Of a stretch of DNA of 64,000 nucleotides, positions 41,225 through 49,874 are shown piece by piece. Made by a program: the position numbers and the translations under genes. Location: positions 1 to 64,000 of the forward strand of contig DASXZH010000090.1 of the NCBI GenBank assembly GCA_036502005.1. Reading direction: 5' to 3'. The notes under the pieces were generated by a model that was given only the letters and a program-made list of their open reading frames with translations, ran no database searches and was not told where the DNA came from. The first letter of the stretch is position 1, and each line of letters opens with the position of its first letter. This DNA is from DASXZH01 sp036502005 (lineage in GTDB: Bacteria > Armatimonadota > Fimbriimonadia > Fimbriimonadales > Fimbriimonadaceae).

Positions 41225-43920
41225 GGTTGGCTTACAACTGCCGAGACTGGAGAACCGCTGTAGCGAAGACTTGATATCTTAGACTCCCCGCGTGTTACAG
41301 TAAACGATCGCTGCTGAAGCATTCCAGGATAAGACCCTTGGCGCTGGCCTACGCGGACAACTTTGGACTGGTCGTTCCAACTAATGGGAATGATCGATCT
41401 TAGGCCCTTGCGATAATCGTTGTTGTTGCCCGCGTCTTCGTAAAGGGTGAAGTTCGCATTGGCACCAGGGTAGATGCGCAGTTCGATCGGGTCTTCAGGC
41501 TTTTCGCCTATATATTGGATCACTGGGCCAAGGGGCAGTATCGTGCCCGCCCTTACAAAAATGGGAAGCTTGTCAATCGGGGCATCGGCCGTAATGTTTT
41601 CTCCGCCAGCGTAAGATTTTCCGCTCCAAAAATCGTACCAGCCTGTTCCTGCAGGCAGGTATACCTTGCGAGAAGTGACGCCGGGCTTTATCACGGGACA
41701 GATGAGCAGCGACGGCCCGAACATAAACTCGTCCTTAACTTCCCGGGCAGTCGTGTCCTTCGGGAAATCCATTACGAGCGCCCGCATGATGGTTCCTCCT
41801 CGCGAAGTTACATGCCAAGCCTGCGAATAGATATAGGGCATCAGGCGGTAGCGAAGCTCGTCGTATTTGTTCAGGGTTTTTTCGGTTTCGGGCCCAAACC
41901 TCCACATCTCCTTTGCAAAGTCCGTCCCATGCACGCGGAAGATGGGGCAAAATGCACCGAATTGGAACCAGCGGGTGAACAGCTCGCGATAGCCTGGATC
42001 GGAGGCCCCTTTAGGATACAGATTTCCCGGAACGAAGAACGCGCCGATGTCCGTGGTCCAATAAGGAATGCCGGATAGGCCAAAGTTCAGGCCAGCCGGA
42101 ATCTGGTCCGCATACACTTTCCAGGTTGCCGTTATGTCACCTGACCAACACGCCGCGCCGGTTCGTTGCTGGCCGGCATAGGCCGACCTTGTAAGAATGA
42201 AAACCCTCTTATCGGGTGCTGTTTCAAGCTGCCCGGACGAAACGCCAACGGTGTGCATCAGCGGCCATCCATTCAAAACTAATGACCCAAGCCCCGCCGC
42301 CGTTTCGGTCTTGCGGAACGCCTGCATATCGAGTTCCGGCTCGCTCGCATCGAGCCACCAAGCGTCCACGCCGAACTTGAAGATGTCGTTCCGCATCAAC
42401 TGCCAATAGAGTTTTCGGGCATCCGGATTGAAGGCGTCATAGTAATCCAGTTCCGGATACAGGAAGCCTTTGGCATCCATAAGGTCGCGATTTGCGTTCG
42501 GATACTCCGCAGATCCGGGCAAAAACTTGCCCCAAACCGAGATCATAAATTGCATGTGGTATTTGTCGTGCAATTCAGCAATTCCGGCGGCGGGATCCGG
42601 ATAGCGTTTAGGATCGAACTTATGCGAGCCCCAAGGCCAGGGATCCCAATAGAACCAGTCCTGCACGATATTGTCGATGGGATGACGGCGCTCCCGGTAT
42701 TCTGCTGCGATCGAATCCCATTCATCTTGAGTGGCGTAGTGTTCCTTGCTCTGCCAGTATCCCAAAGCGGTTTCGGGGGGAAGAGGCGCGTCGCCGGTCG
42801 CATGGCGGTAGCGTGCCATCACGTCGTCAATCCACGGCCCGTAAAAGACGCAATAATCGATGTCGTCAGCTGCTTCCGAACGCCATTCAAGCGTGCTGCT
42901 GGGTTTTTGAATGCCGCATGTAAAGCGCATTATCGCCCCGCCCGTCGATTGGAAATATTCCAGCCGAATACTATGACGCGTGCCCTTGGCAAGGGCCACG
43001 CGGGCTTGGTCGACGGTTGGCGCGTGAACGCTCCAATTGTCTATAACCGTTCGACCATCAACCCAAAGCCGAACGCCATCATCGGAAACAGTCTTGAATA
43101 AATAGGAGCCAGAAATTGGCGCCTGGATCGAGCCAGTCCAGCGCGCACTGTAATGGTCTTGGGGCAAACCCGCAGGAGGGACCTTGTCCCAATCGTGGTC
43201 TATCTTCGCTTCTTTCGTTGTCGTTGCCAGCGAATCGAAACGTTCGCCGGTGTAATACTTGGCCGTAAAACCGCCCGGTTTAGCGTTTTCATCGAGTTCG
43301 CTGGCAACTGGCAGTTCGGTTGATTCAGATGCCACGTTCACGTCGGTGTGGGAGGGGTTGTTCCACAAGAGCCCGTACCCGTTGCTGGAGACGAGAAATG
43401 GAATGGCGATCTCGCGGTTGACCTGCTCCAAGGCAACGCTGCTTCCGCGATAGTCCATGTATCCGTCTTGGTGCTGCCCCAGCCCGTAAATGCCTTCTGT
43501 CGGAGTGAGTTGAAACGCCAACCGGCTTCGGTAAGCATGGGCCGGTTGTTGGCCGGGCAAAGTCTCGGGCGTTAGTGATCTTGAACCGGCCACTTCCGAA
43601 AGAATTTTTCGGCCGTCGGCGGTCTTAAACGATAAAGCCCCGGACTTCTTATCCAGAACAGCCACTATCTCGTTGGTAGCAACCGTTAGACTGCCGGCCC
43701 TATCCCTAACCGTGTAGCGAGGCTGCTCCAGGTTGATGAGCACGGGAACGCGCTGCGCCGGAAAACTGCCGCTCTTGCTGAACCGAACGCGCATTACGCC
43801 GTTGGCGATGGGTTGGATGCGCAGCGCGCCCGATTGCAGCGGTACCGTCACACCATCACTTTGGGCAACCGCTGTGGCGGACGAAATAGCGCCAATAAGG
43901 AGGAGGTCCAGCTTATTCAA
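41221..43920 (-). CDS. GH31 alpha-xylosidase-like hydrolase with PA14 insert
   Basis: The 899-aa protein has a signal peptide (about 1-20), an N-terminal beta-sandwich carrying a PA14 domain (about 220-355, KYYTGERFDS...DGVRLWVDGRTVIDNW), the GH31 barrel and C-terminal sandwiches. The nucleophile Asp is in WWLDASEPELD near 530 and the acid/base region is ACWSGDITATWK near 605. PA14 insertion is known from alpha-xylosidases such as that of Cellvibrio that act on xyloglucan oligosaccharides, so the same role is likely. Its start overlaps the stop of a second GH31 by 4 bp. Confidence 0.88.
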   Translation of the reverse strand: MNKLDLLLIGAISSATAVAQSDGVTVPLQSGALRIQPIANGVMRVRFSKSGSFPAQRVPVLINLEQPRYTVRDRAGSLTVATNEIVAVLDKKSGALSFKTADGRKILSEVAGSRSLTPETLPGQQPAHAYRSRLAFQLTPTEGIYGLGQHQDGYMDYRGSSVALEQVNREIAIPFLVSSNGYGLLWNNPSHTDVNVASESTELPVASELDENAKPGGFTAKYYTGERFDSLATTTKEAKIDHDWDKVPPAGLPQDHYSARWTGSIQAPISGSYLFKTVSDDGVRLWVDGRTVIDNWSVHAPTVDQARVALAKGTRHSIRLEYFQSTGGAIMRFTCGIQKPSSTLEWRSEAADDIDYCVFYGPWIDDVMARYRHATGDAPLPPETALGYWQSKEHYATQDEWDSIAAEYRERRHPIDNIVQDWFYWDPWPWGSHKFDPKRYPDPAAGIAELHDKYHMQFMISVWGKFLPGSAEYPNANRDLMDAKGFLYPELDYYDAFNPDARKLYWQLMRNDIFKFGVDAWWLDASEPELDMQAFRKTETAAGLGSLVLNGWPLMHTVGVSSGQLETAPDKRVFILTRSAYAGQQRTGAACWSGDITATWKVYADQIPAGLNFGLSGIPYWTTDIGAFFVPGNLYPKGASDPGYRELFTRWFQFGAFCPIFRVHGTDFAKEMWRFGPETEKTLNKYDELRYRLMPYIYSQAWHVTSRGGTIMRALVMDFPKDTTAREVKDEFMFGPSLLICPVIKPGVTSRKVYLPAGTGWYDFWSGKSYAGGENITADAPIDKLPIFVRAGTILPLGPVIQYIGEKPEDPIELRIYPGANANFTLYEDAGNNNDYRKGLRSIIPISWNDQSKVVRVGQRQGSYPGMLQQRSFTVTRGESKISSLRYSGSPVSAVVSQP

Positions 43921-45986
43921 GACCCCATTGGCTCCCAGTTTAGGATCTCGTTTCGAATTGGCGTGTAGGTGCCAGACCTCTTACTGGAGCCCTTAGCCCC
44001 ATCCCAGCTCAAAACAACCTGCGATTGGTCACCTTGCTCGAAGTCGAAAGTCTCCCCGTCGTCTTCGTAAAGAGTGAAAGGCGCGGGATGCGACCCATAA
44101 ACCCGGACGTGAATCTTGAAGGTGGTGTCCTTTCCAACATGGTTCACCGGTTCTGCCAAAGGCAGCAGGCAATCGCCCTTAACGTAGAGAGGCATTTGGT
44201 CCAGTCCTTTCGAAACCTCGACTCGACGCCCGCCCGCGATCTTCTCGCCCGTAAAGAAGTCGTACCAGTCGCCGCTCGGGAAATACACGGAGCGTTTGGA
44301 GACGCCGTCCACCATCGGCGCGGCCATAAGCGACGGTCCGAACATGAACTGATTATCGATCTTGACGGTTTCCGGATCGTCTGGATAGTCCAAAACCAAC
44401 GCTCTCAACGGGGGCAAGCCCGTTTGGTGGTAATCGTTAAAGGCGGAATACAGATATGGAATTAGGCTCATTCTCAGCTTAAAGGCGCTGCGAACGTAAC
44501 CCGTTGCCTCGGCCGCTTCCGGCATTTGCTCGCCTGCATTTGCCTTACCGGCGTCGATCTGAAGCCAAGGCGGCATCTTCATGTACCAGCAGTTAATCAT
44601 CGCATAGGGCGAAAAAATCACGGTTTGGACCCGACGAACGAGGTCGGCCACGCTTTTTGCATCGCGAACTTCAGGCACCCACATGTGCCCACCAAAGCCG
44701 ATTTTGGTGAGGCCCCGCAGGTAGCAAGTGTGGTCATAGGTATCGGAATAAAGGGTGTAGGGAAGTGGCGCGGCGAGCGCGCCGGAATCGCGAACGAGAC
44801 CCCAAGTGCGTAGGTTTTTGGCCTTCAAGGGAGCCAACATGGCCTGTTGCTCAAGCACACCAATGAGAGAGTGCATCTGCTCGCCATCCAGTCCTGATGG
44901 AAACTTGCTGAAGTCGGGAAACGACCAAGGATCGGGCTTGAACGGCTGATTATCGACCTCGTCGATCTTCACGGAATCCACGCCTTTGGAGAAAAGAACT
45001 TTATCCTGCCAACCTACAAAGACCTTACGGCCCTGCTCGGTGGCGAAGTCGGGAACCAACCCGCCCCAAACTTGATGGTCGCCGGAATAAGGGATTAGCG
45101 CCTCATGGATCGGCGATGTTGGATGCGTGAACGGATGCTCCCACATGCTGATGCGGAAGTCCATCGCGTGCATCTGAGCGATAAAGTCGCCGGGATCGGG
45201 AAACTTGGCGGTGTTCCAAACGAATGTGCTGGAATAAGTTTGGGTCTGCCATCCCGGTTCCACGCCAAAGATGTCGCAAGGCATGTCCGTGTCCCGAAAC
45301 GATTTGGAAAGCTGCAGGATATCGGCCGCCGAAAAGTCGCCCTTTCCCCGATAGGCGATGCCGAGACCCCAAAGGGGAGGGAGCGGCCCGCCGCCAGAAA
45401 ACAGGTTATATCTTTGCACCGCTTCCCGCATCGATGGGCCGGCAAACACATAAACATCAACCCCGTGAGCGGTTGGGATTTCGGCTTCCACATTCATTTC
45501 GCCGCCTTTCAGGTAGGAATTACCGAAAGAAACGGCGGCATATCGGGCGGTGTCGAAATACACGCCATAGCCGTGGGATGACACAAAAAACGGCTCTGGA
45601 CCGTGCGATTCGTTGGTCGTCTCTTCCGGGTGATCTGACGGAACCACCCACGCCTTCCGACCCGCCAACTCAAAAGTATTGGTGCTCATGCCAAGCCCGT
45701 AAAACCGTTCGGACTTGCTAAAGGGAAGCGAGACCACGCACCCCCGGGGCGTTGTTTCGAAACCGATTTCATCGGGCTGCAGTGGGAACTGCGGTACAGA
45801 AGGCAGACTCGAAAAGCCATCTTTTGCGGGCGATTTGGTGCGGTATTTCAGGGGCGTCAGCTTTTCGGGCGAACCTAGCCGAATCTTCCAAACTCCGGGC
45901 AGGATCGGCTCCGGGGTATCAGAGGCGTATGTAAACATCGCCGAGAACATACAGAGACCAAGGCAGGTAAGCAAACGCATGCACAT
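43917..45986 (-). CDS. GH31 family glycoside hydrolase, second
   Basis: From the ATG at 45986 (AAGGA nine bases ahead) the product has 689 residues with a signal peptide MCMRLLTCLGLCMFSAMF. The barrel has GVEPGWQTQTYSSTFVWN, KIDEVDNQ with the nucleophile Asp near 315, and WYDFFTGEKIAGG in the C-terminal sandwich. It has no PA14 insert and is only distantly related to its neighbour, so substrate specificity probably differs (alpha-glucoside, xyloside or sulfoquinovoside cannot be told apart by eye). The frame continues upstream to 46142 but adds no recognisable residues. Confidence 0.85.
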   Translation of the reverse strand: MCMRLLTCLGLCMFSAMFTYASDTPEPILPGVWKIRLGSPEKLTPLKYRTKSPAKDGFSSLPSVPQFPLQPDEIGFETTPRGCVVSLPFSKSERFYGLGMSTNTFELAGRKAWVVPSDHPEETTNESHGPEPFFVSSHGYGVYFDTARYAAVSFGNSYLKGGEMNVEAEIPTAHGVDVYVFAGPSMREAVQRYNLFSGGGPLPPLWGLGIAYRGKGDFSAADILQLSKSFRDTDMPCDIFGVEPGWQTQTYSSTFVWNTAKFPDPGDFIAQMHAMDFRISMWEHPFTHPTSPIHEALIPYSGDHQVWGGLVPDFATEQGRKVFVGWQDKVLFSKGVDSVKIDEVDNQPFKPDPWSFPDFSKFPSGLDGEQMHSLIGVLEQQAMLAPLKAKNLRTWGLVRDSGALAAPLPYTLYSDTYDHTCYLRGLTKIGFGGHMWVPEVRDAKSVADLVRRVQTVIFSPYAMINCWYMKMPPWLQIDAGKANAGEQMPEAAEATGYVRSAFKLRMSLIPYLYSAFNDYHQTGLPPLRALVLDYPDDPETVKIDNQFMFGPSLMAAPMVDGVSKRSVYFPSGDWYDFFTGEKIAGGRRVEVSKGLDQMPLYVKGDCLLPLAEPVNHVGKDTTFKIHVRVYGSHPAPFTLYEDDGETFDFEQGDQSQVVLSWDGAKGSSKRSGTYTPIRNEILNWEPMGS

Positions 45987-46287
45987 AGAAGCTTGTCCTT
46001 TCAAGCTTCTATCGTACCAAGCTTGGATGGATTGCTTCTGCTGGAAGAAAGAGTTACGCCAAAATAGGGCTGGGTCCGAAGGAGTTCTGACGCTTGCAAG
46101 TTCGCTTCCTTGCAACCGCAAGCCGCTGAGCCCGTAGAACAAATTGAAGTTATCTACCGATATTACATAGTGCGCGAACTACAGTTGGTGTACAATTCGT
46201 AATCACGTCAGGCCTTCTCACCTGGTTCTGAGTTTTGAACGCTTAAAGTGGCGCATTATTGAAGGTAATTCGTCTTAGGATTTATAA
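45987..46287. other. Divergent intergenic region
   Basis: These 301 bp hold the promoters of the GH31 operon (minus) and the Panacea-like gene (plus). GAAGCTTG...CAAGCTTC is a dyad next to the GH31 start at about 45987-46009. CTTGCAAG occurs within a stretch CGCTTGCAAGTTCGCTTCC at about 46091, and TTGCAA is repeated downstream. AGGA precedes the plus-strand ATG by 7 bases. I see no small gene. Confidence 0.45.
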
Positions 46288-46872
46288 ATGGCAATTATCT
46301 CGCTCGATCAACTGATCATGCCAACAGGCCGGCCGGTGTTCAACGCTGCTAAGGTTAATGACGCCATTGCCTTGCTTGCTCCGTCCGGCCACTCCTATGA
46401 TCTGGGGAAGCTTCTTGTGATGTTATATCTCGTTGATCGGAAGCTTGTCCAATACGCCGGAAGCACTCTCACCGAGGATCAGTATTATTCTGTAGAGGGC
46501 GTCGGGCCAGCACCTCGTGGCGTTGCGACAGTGTTTCTTACGGGAAAAGGCGCGGCGCGCTTCAAAGTGCCGTTCCACCTAACGTCGCGAACCAGAATCA
46601 AGGTGCTCTCGAACGAAACATCAGAAGCCCTTTCGGAGCCCGAGCGAGCGATTATCGCCGAAGTGCGAGAGCTATATGGCAATTTTGATTCCGCCACGTT
46701 CCGCCAGAAAGTTACCGAGGAAGCACCGGAGTGGAAGGATTTCATTGGTCATGAATTCACCTTTAAGGAGTTGTTGATTGCCTTAGGGGAGAACGCGGCC
46801 GATGCCGAGGCAGCATTTACCGAATGGGAAGGACTTCGGCATCTCAAGCATCAGCGCGGCGAAGCTGCTTGA
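46288..46872 (+). CDS. Panacea-domain (SocA-like) protein, probable antitoxin
   Basis: The 194-aa protein has the core of the Panacea domain (formerly DUF4065): KLLVMLYLVDRKLVQYAG (41-58), LTEDQYYSVEG (61-71) and GPAP (73-76), the segment with the YLxD / xYxxxxxGPxP arrangement. Panacea domains neutralise many unrelated toxins. The C-terminal part (about 105-194) is helical, has FTFKELLIALGE and may bind the partner or DNA. The following gene starts at a TTG that overlaps this stop by 4 bp, the coupling typical of toxin-antitoxin pairs. Confidence 0.7.
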   Translation: MAIISLDQLIMPTGRPVFNAAKVNDAIALLAPSGHSYDLGKLLVMLYLVDRKLVQYAGSTLTEDQYYSVEGVGPAPRGVATVFLTGKGAARFKVPFHLTSRTRIKVLSNETSEALSEPERAIIAEVRELYGNFDSATFRQKVTEEAPEWKDFIGHEFTFKELLIALGENAADAEAAFTEWEGLRHLKHQRGEAA

Positions 46873-47342
46873 ATCCTGGAGATGCTTATTGGCTTGAGGA
46901 CAAAAATGGCGTCCTGCATTTACATGTGGCTCTGACCCATCCAGAGCCTGACCCCTTGACCAATCGTAACCGCGTTGCAGTTGTCAATATAACTACGGTG
47001 AGGACAAAGTTATTCGACAATACTACCGTTCTAAACTCGGGCGACCATCCGCGGATAACCCATCAAAGCTACGTTCGCTACCAGGGCGCGAATTTCGAGT
47101 TTGTTGATGACATTGAGCAAAAGGGCAAAGCAGTCGAGTCCTTCAAAACTGCGTTGTTTAGGAAGATTTTCGAGCGTATCTTCGAAGGTAAGAAACTGTC
47201 GCCCGATGTGGTTAGAGAGTATTGCTCCAATAGAATCGGTCCGGCATTTTACGAGCACGGGTCTATCCGGAATTTATATGCTGAATCGCAGCAAGCAGCA
47301 AATGTCAACGCAAAAACCGCAGATAACCCCGACGTGTCTTGA
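46869..47342 (+). CDS. Partner of the Panacea-like gene, candidate toxin
   Basis: With the TTG at 46869 (TTGA overlap with the previous stop) the product has 157 residues. GDAYWLEDKNGVLHLHVALTH at the N-terminus, RVAVVNITTVR and VLNSGDHPRITHQSYVRY look like a small beta barrel of the PemK/MazF kind, followed by a helical tail (VESFKTALFRKIFERIFEG) and a weakly conserved end. MazF-type nucleases share the GDxxW start and the SxxxY-like strand, but no catalytic Arg can be fixed by eye. A longer start at 46824 would read into the previous gene and is rejected. Confidence 0.6.
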   Translation: MNPGDAYWLEDKNGVLHLHVALTHPEPDPLTNRNRVAVVNITTVRTKLFDNTTVLNSGDHPRITHQSYVRYQGANFEFVDDIEQKGKAVESFKTALFRKIFERIFEGKKLSPDVVREYCSNRIGPAFYEHGSIRNLYAESQQAANVNAKTADNPDVS

Positions 47343-47428
47343 TCTGCATTGATATGTCAGTTTAGCTTGCAACGGGAAAAGAGCTGGATAGCCTTACTTT
47401 GCTATTCCCACTGCATTTGCAAGTTCTA

Positions 47429-48295
47429 CTACGGCTTCGCCTTGAGCCGAAACACGAACACGCTCCCCGGTTGGTCGTCGCCCCAGGTGCCATGAACTGG
47501 AAGGGATTTCAGCATCTCGACTCCGGAAAAAAGCTCCTCCAAAGTCAGCAGCTTTTCATACTTTCTAAGCTGAACCAAGACGCCATTCGCAAAGGGTGAG
47601 CCCTTGCCGGGTGCCCCATCTGGGACCTCGACCGGCCCCGAAGCGATGAACTGCCGGGTAATCGACTTCATTTTCCGGCCCAAAAACTCCTCTTCAGTGG
47701 CTTTATCGGCAGAATCCAAACCTCGGGTGGGATCTTGCAGCTTCGCTGCTTCTTGGCTAAAATCGGCCCCAAAGCATACATCCAAAACAAGAAGCACATG
47801 TTTCACGGGAAGGCCGTCCAGCATGTCGCGCAGAGCGCTAAAGAGAAAGAAAGAGTCTTTGGTGAGATCGCCGGGTTTGGAAGCCTTCAGCGCCAGCAAC
47901 CCAGTTTTCAGCAGATCTGAATCAAAGGCCCCGTGGCCGGCTACGTAAACTAACAACTCATCGGCAGGGCCGAAGTTGATCTTCTTGTACTCCTCAAAGC
48001 AGTTGAAAATATCGGTCTTCGAAGGGTCAGTCAGGAGTTTGACATTGAAGCCGTACATGTCTCGCAGCTCGTTGCCGATGTTCGTTACGTCGCCTATCGC
48101 GTTGTGAAGCGGACTGTAGCTATCGTAATGGTCCGTGCCTATCAGCAGAGCGTAATACTTCGCGCCAGAGACGTCGATGCTGCTGCTCTGTTGGGTGCCC
48201 TCAACGCTTCGCGTGGGCCCCTGGGTGAGCAACATGGCATGCCCAAACGTGGGCGCCACAAGGGCCAAAACAGCGCTCAGTAAAGGCCCTAACAT
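47429..48295 (-). CDS. Exported caspase-family (C14) protease, short form
   Basis: The 288-aa protein has a signal peptide (about 1-20) and a p20-like caspase domain: YYALLIGTDHY near 47, catalytic His121 in VAGHGAFD and catalytic Cys174 in LLVLDVCFGADF. Prokaryotic caspase-like proteases cleave after basic residues in the known cases. The Gly of the usual DxCxSG is present but Ser is replaced by Ala. Its start overlaps the stop of the TPR gene by one base (TGATG), so the two are coupled. It ends close to the stop of the Panacea pair. Confidence 0.88.
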   Translation of the reverse strand: MLGPLLSAVLALVAPTFGHAMLLTQGPTRSVEGTQQSSSIDVSGAKYYALLIGTDHYDSYSPLHNAIGDVTNIGNELRDMYGFNVKLLTDPSKTDIFNCFEEYKKINFGPADELLVYVAGHGAFDSDLLKTGLLALKASKPGDLTKDSFFLFSALRDMLDGLPVKHVLLVLDVCFGADFSQEAAKLQDPTRGLDSADKATEEEFLGRKMKSITRQFIASGPVEVPDGAPGKGSPFANGVLVQLRKYEKLLTLEELFSGVEMLKSLPVHGTWGDDQPGSVFVFRLKAKP

Positions 48296-49812
48296 CAGCC
48301 GTCCACCTTCGTCAATGCGGCGTTCGCAGCCTCCGCAACGATTTGCGAGATGGTATTGTTTGAAGGCGCTCGACCAAGATTTCGGAGCCCGACCAAAGTT
48401 GTGATCACGGCCTGATATCGGTCCAGAAATGCGTGTTCGGATTTGGTAAGTTCAACGTATTGAGAAGCATCTTTCTGGGCTGCGGTTGCGATGAACCCTG
48501 AGACCTGGCCAGATTCGTCGGATCGATGCAACACCAAAAGCAAGTTGGCAGCATCTCCATAGATGCCCGAGATCGATTTATCGTATGCAGTTCGGGTCTC
48601 AGCCGGCAATCCGATCGCGTTTGCTCTCAGCTTTTGAAGTAGGTTGACACTGGTTTTGTAGAACGCGGCTGCGTTCGCGTTTAGGTTCTTCTTAGCAAGA
48701 AGAGAGGCAATATTGCTCGCAGTTCGGGCCTGCGATGCCAAGTCCCCGGTAATGTGTTCCAAGGCATCGGCTTGCACAAACAGGTTCAAAGCCTTATCGT
48801 ATTGATCCAAAGCCAGCCGCGCCACGCCAGCTCCTTCCAGGCTAATCTGCTCCGTGACTTTATCTCCAACTTCCCTAGCTATCGGAAGAGCGGACTCGTA
48901 ATAGACGTACGCCTGGGTGTCATATTCAAGGGAATTTCCACCCTTTGCCATAGCAAGATAGATCTGGCCAATCGAGTTGATAGTTCGCGCTTCATTAGCG
49001 TGGTCTCCGGACTTGCGGACGATAGCCAACTGTTGCTGATAAGACTCTAACGCTTCCTGATATTTGCCAAGAGCCGTGTAACACTGCCCCACAATGCCTA
49101 GCGAAGTTGCCACGTACCCGGGCATTCCTAATAGTTTTAATTTATCAACGCTTTGCAGGGCAAAATCAAGAGCCTTCTCCGGTTGGCCTAAAGCCAGATA
49201 AATCGTCGCAATGTTCTTATCGACCGGTGCTTGCATGGTCCGGTCACCCAACGCCTGAAGTTTGGCAAGGGCCCGCGATTCGGTGTCCAATGCTTCGTCG
49301 TATTGGCCCAGCATGTTGAGTACGTAACCTAGCTGGCTTAGGCTTGTGGCCTCGCCAGTGGCGTCGCCAAGACGTTTATAAGCGCCCACGGCTAGGCGCG
49401 TAAAATCGAGCGCCTTACTATACTGCCCCATAAAACCGTAATCCAGGCTTAGACTCATAAGATTCATGGCACTTTGAGTGGATGCCTTCTGTGAATCATA
49501 GATGGACTTTGCCTGCAGATCCAGTTGCGTGGCGGCAGCGGTATCGCCCAAAGTGCGTTTAACCGCTGCGAGCGCGCCCAGAACGGTTAGCTCTTCGGAG
49601 GTGTTCTTCGAGTTTATGGCTTGGTCTAGGCATTCCGTTAGGAGCGGAACCGCGTTCTTCCAGTCCTGCTTTTGAAACGCGGCCAGAGCCTTTGCAAAGG
49701 TATCGTCGTTATTGTTGGAAGTTGCCTGTTGGGCCATTGCAACGCACGCAAGAGCGCAAATGAGGATTACGCAAACGGTCCGAATACAGGCTTTCAACTT
49801 GAATACCTTCAA
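48295..49812 (-). CDS. Exported TPR-repeat protein
   Basis: The 505-aa protein has a signal peptide (about 8-27) and then about ten tetratricopeptide repeats, for example AFQKQDWKNAVPLLTECLDQA, QYDEALDTESRALAKLQALGD and KYQEALESYQQQLAIVRKSGDHANEA. The final 100 residues are helical. The arrangement of many TPRs before a caspase-type protease resembles CHAT proteins, in which TPR and peptidase form one chain; here they are two coupled genes. It probably holds substrates or partners for the adjacent protease in the periplasm. Confidence 0.87.
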   Translation of the reverse strand: MKVFKLKACIRTVCVILICALACVAMAQQATSNNNDDTFAKALAAFQKQDWKNAVPLLTECLDQAINSKNTSEELTVLGALAAVKRTLGDTAAATQLDLQAKSIYDSQKASTQSAMNLMSLSLDYGFMGQYSKALDFTRLAVGAYKRLGDATGEATSLSQLGYVLNMLGQYDEALDTESRALAKLQALGDRTMQAPVDKNIATIYLALGQPEKALDFALQSVDKLKLLGMPGYVATSLGIVGQCYTALGKYQEALESYQQQLAIVRKSGDHANEARTINSIGQIYLAMAKGGNSLEYDTQAYVYYESALPIAREVGDKVTEQISLEGAGVARLALDQYDKALNLFVQADALEHITGDLASQARTASNIASLLAKKNLNANAAAFYKTSVNLLQKLRANAIGLPAETRTAYDKSISGIYGDAANLLLVLHRSDESGQVSGFIATAAQKDASQYVELTKSEHAFLDRYQAVITTLVGLRNLGRAPSNNTISQIVAEAANAALTKVDG

Positions 49813-49874
49813 ACACGATGTTACCGATAATATTTGGGTCGATGGACTACCTTTCGTAAACTGGCAGCAACAAG

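Noticed and set aside
41515..43101. Plus-strand frames opposite the GH31 genes
   Set aside because: They are antisense to well-supported enzymes and show no recognisable fold.
45987..46142. 52-residue extension of the second GH31 protein
   Set aside because: It would precede a clear signal peptide, and AAGGA stands before the ATG at 45986.
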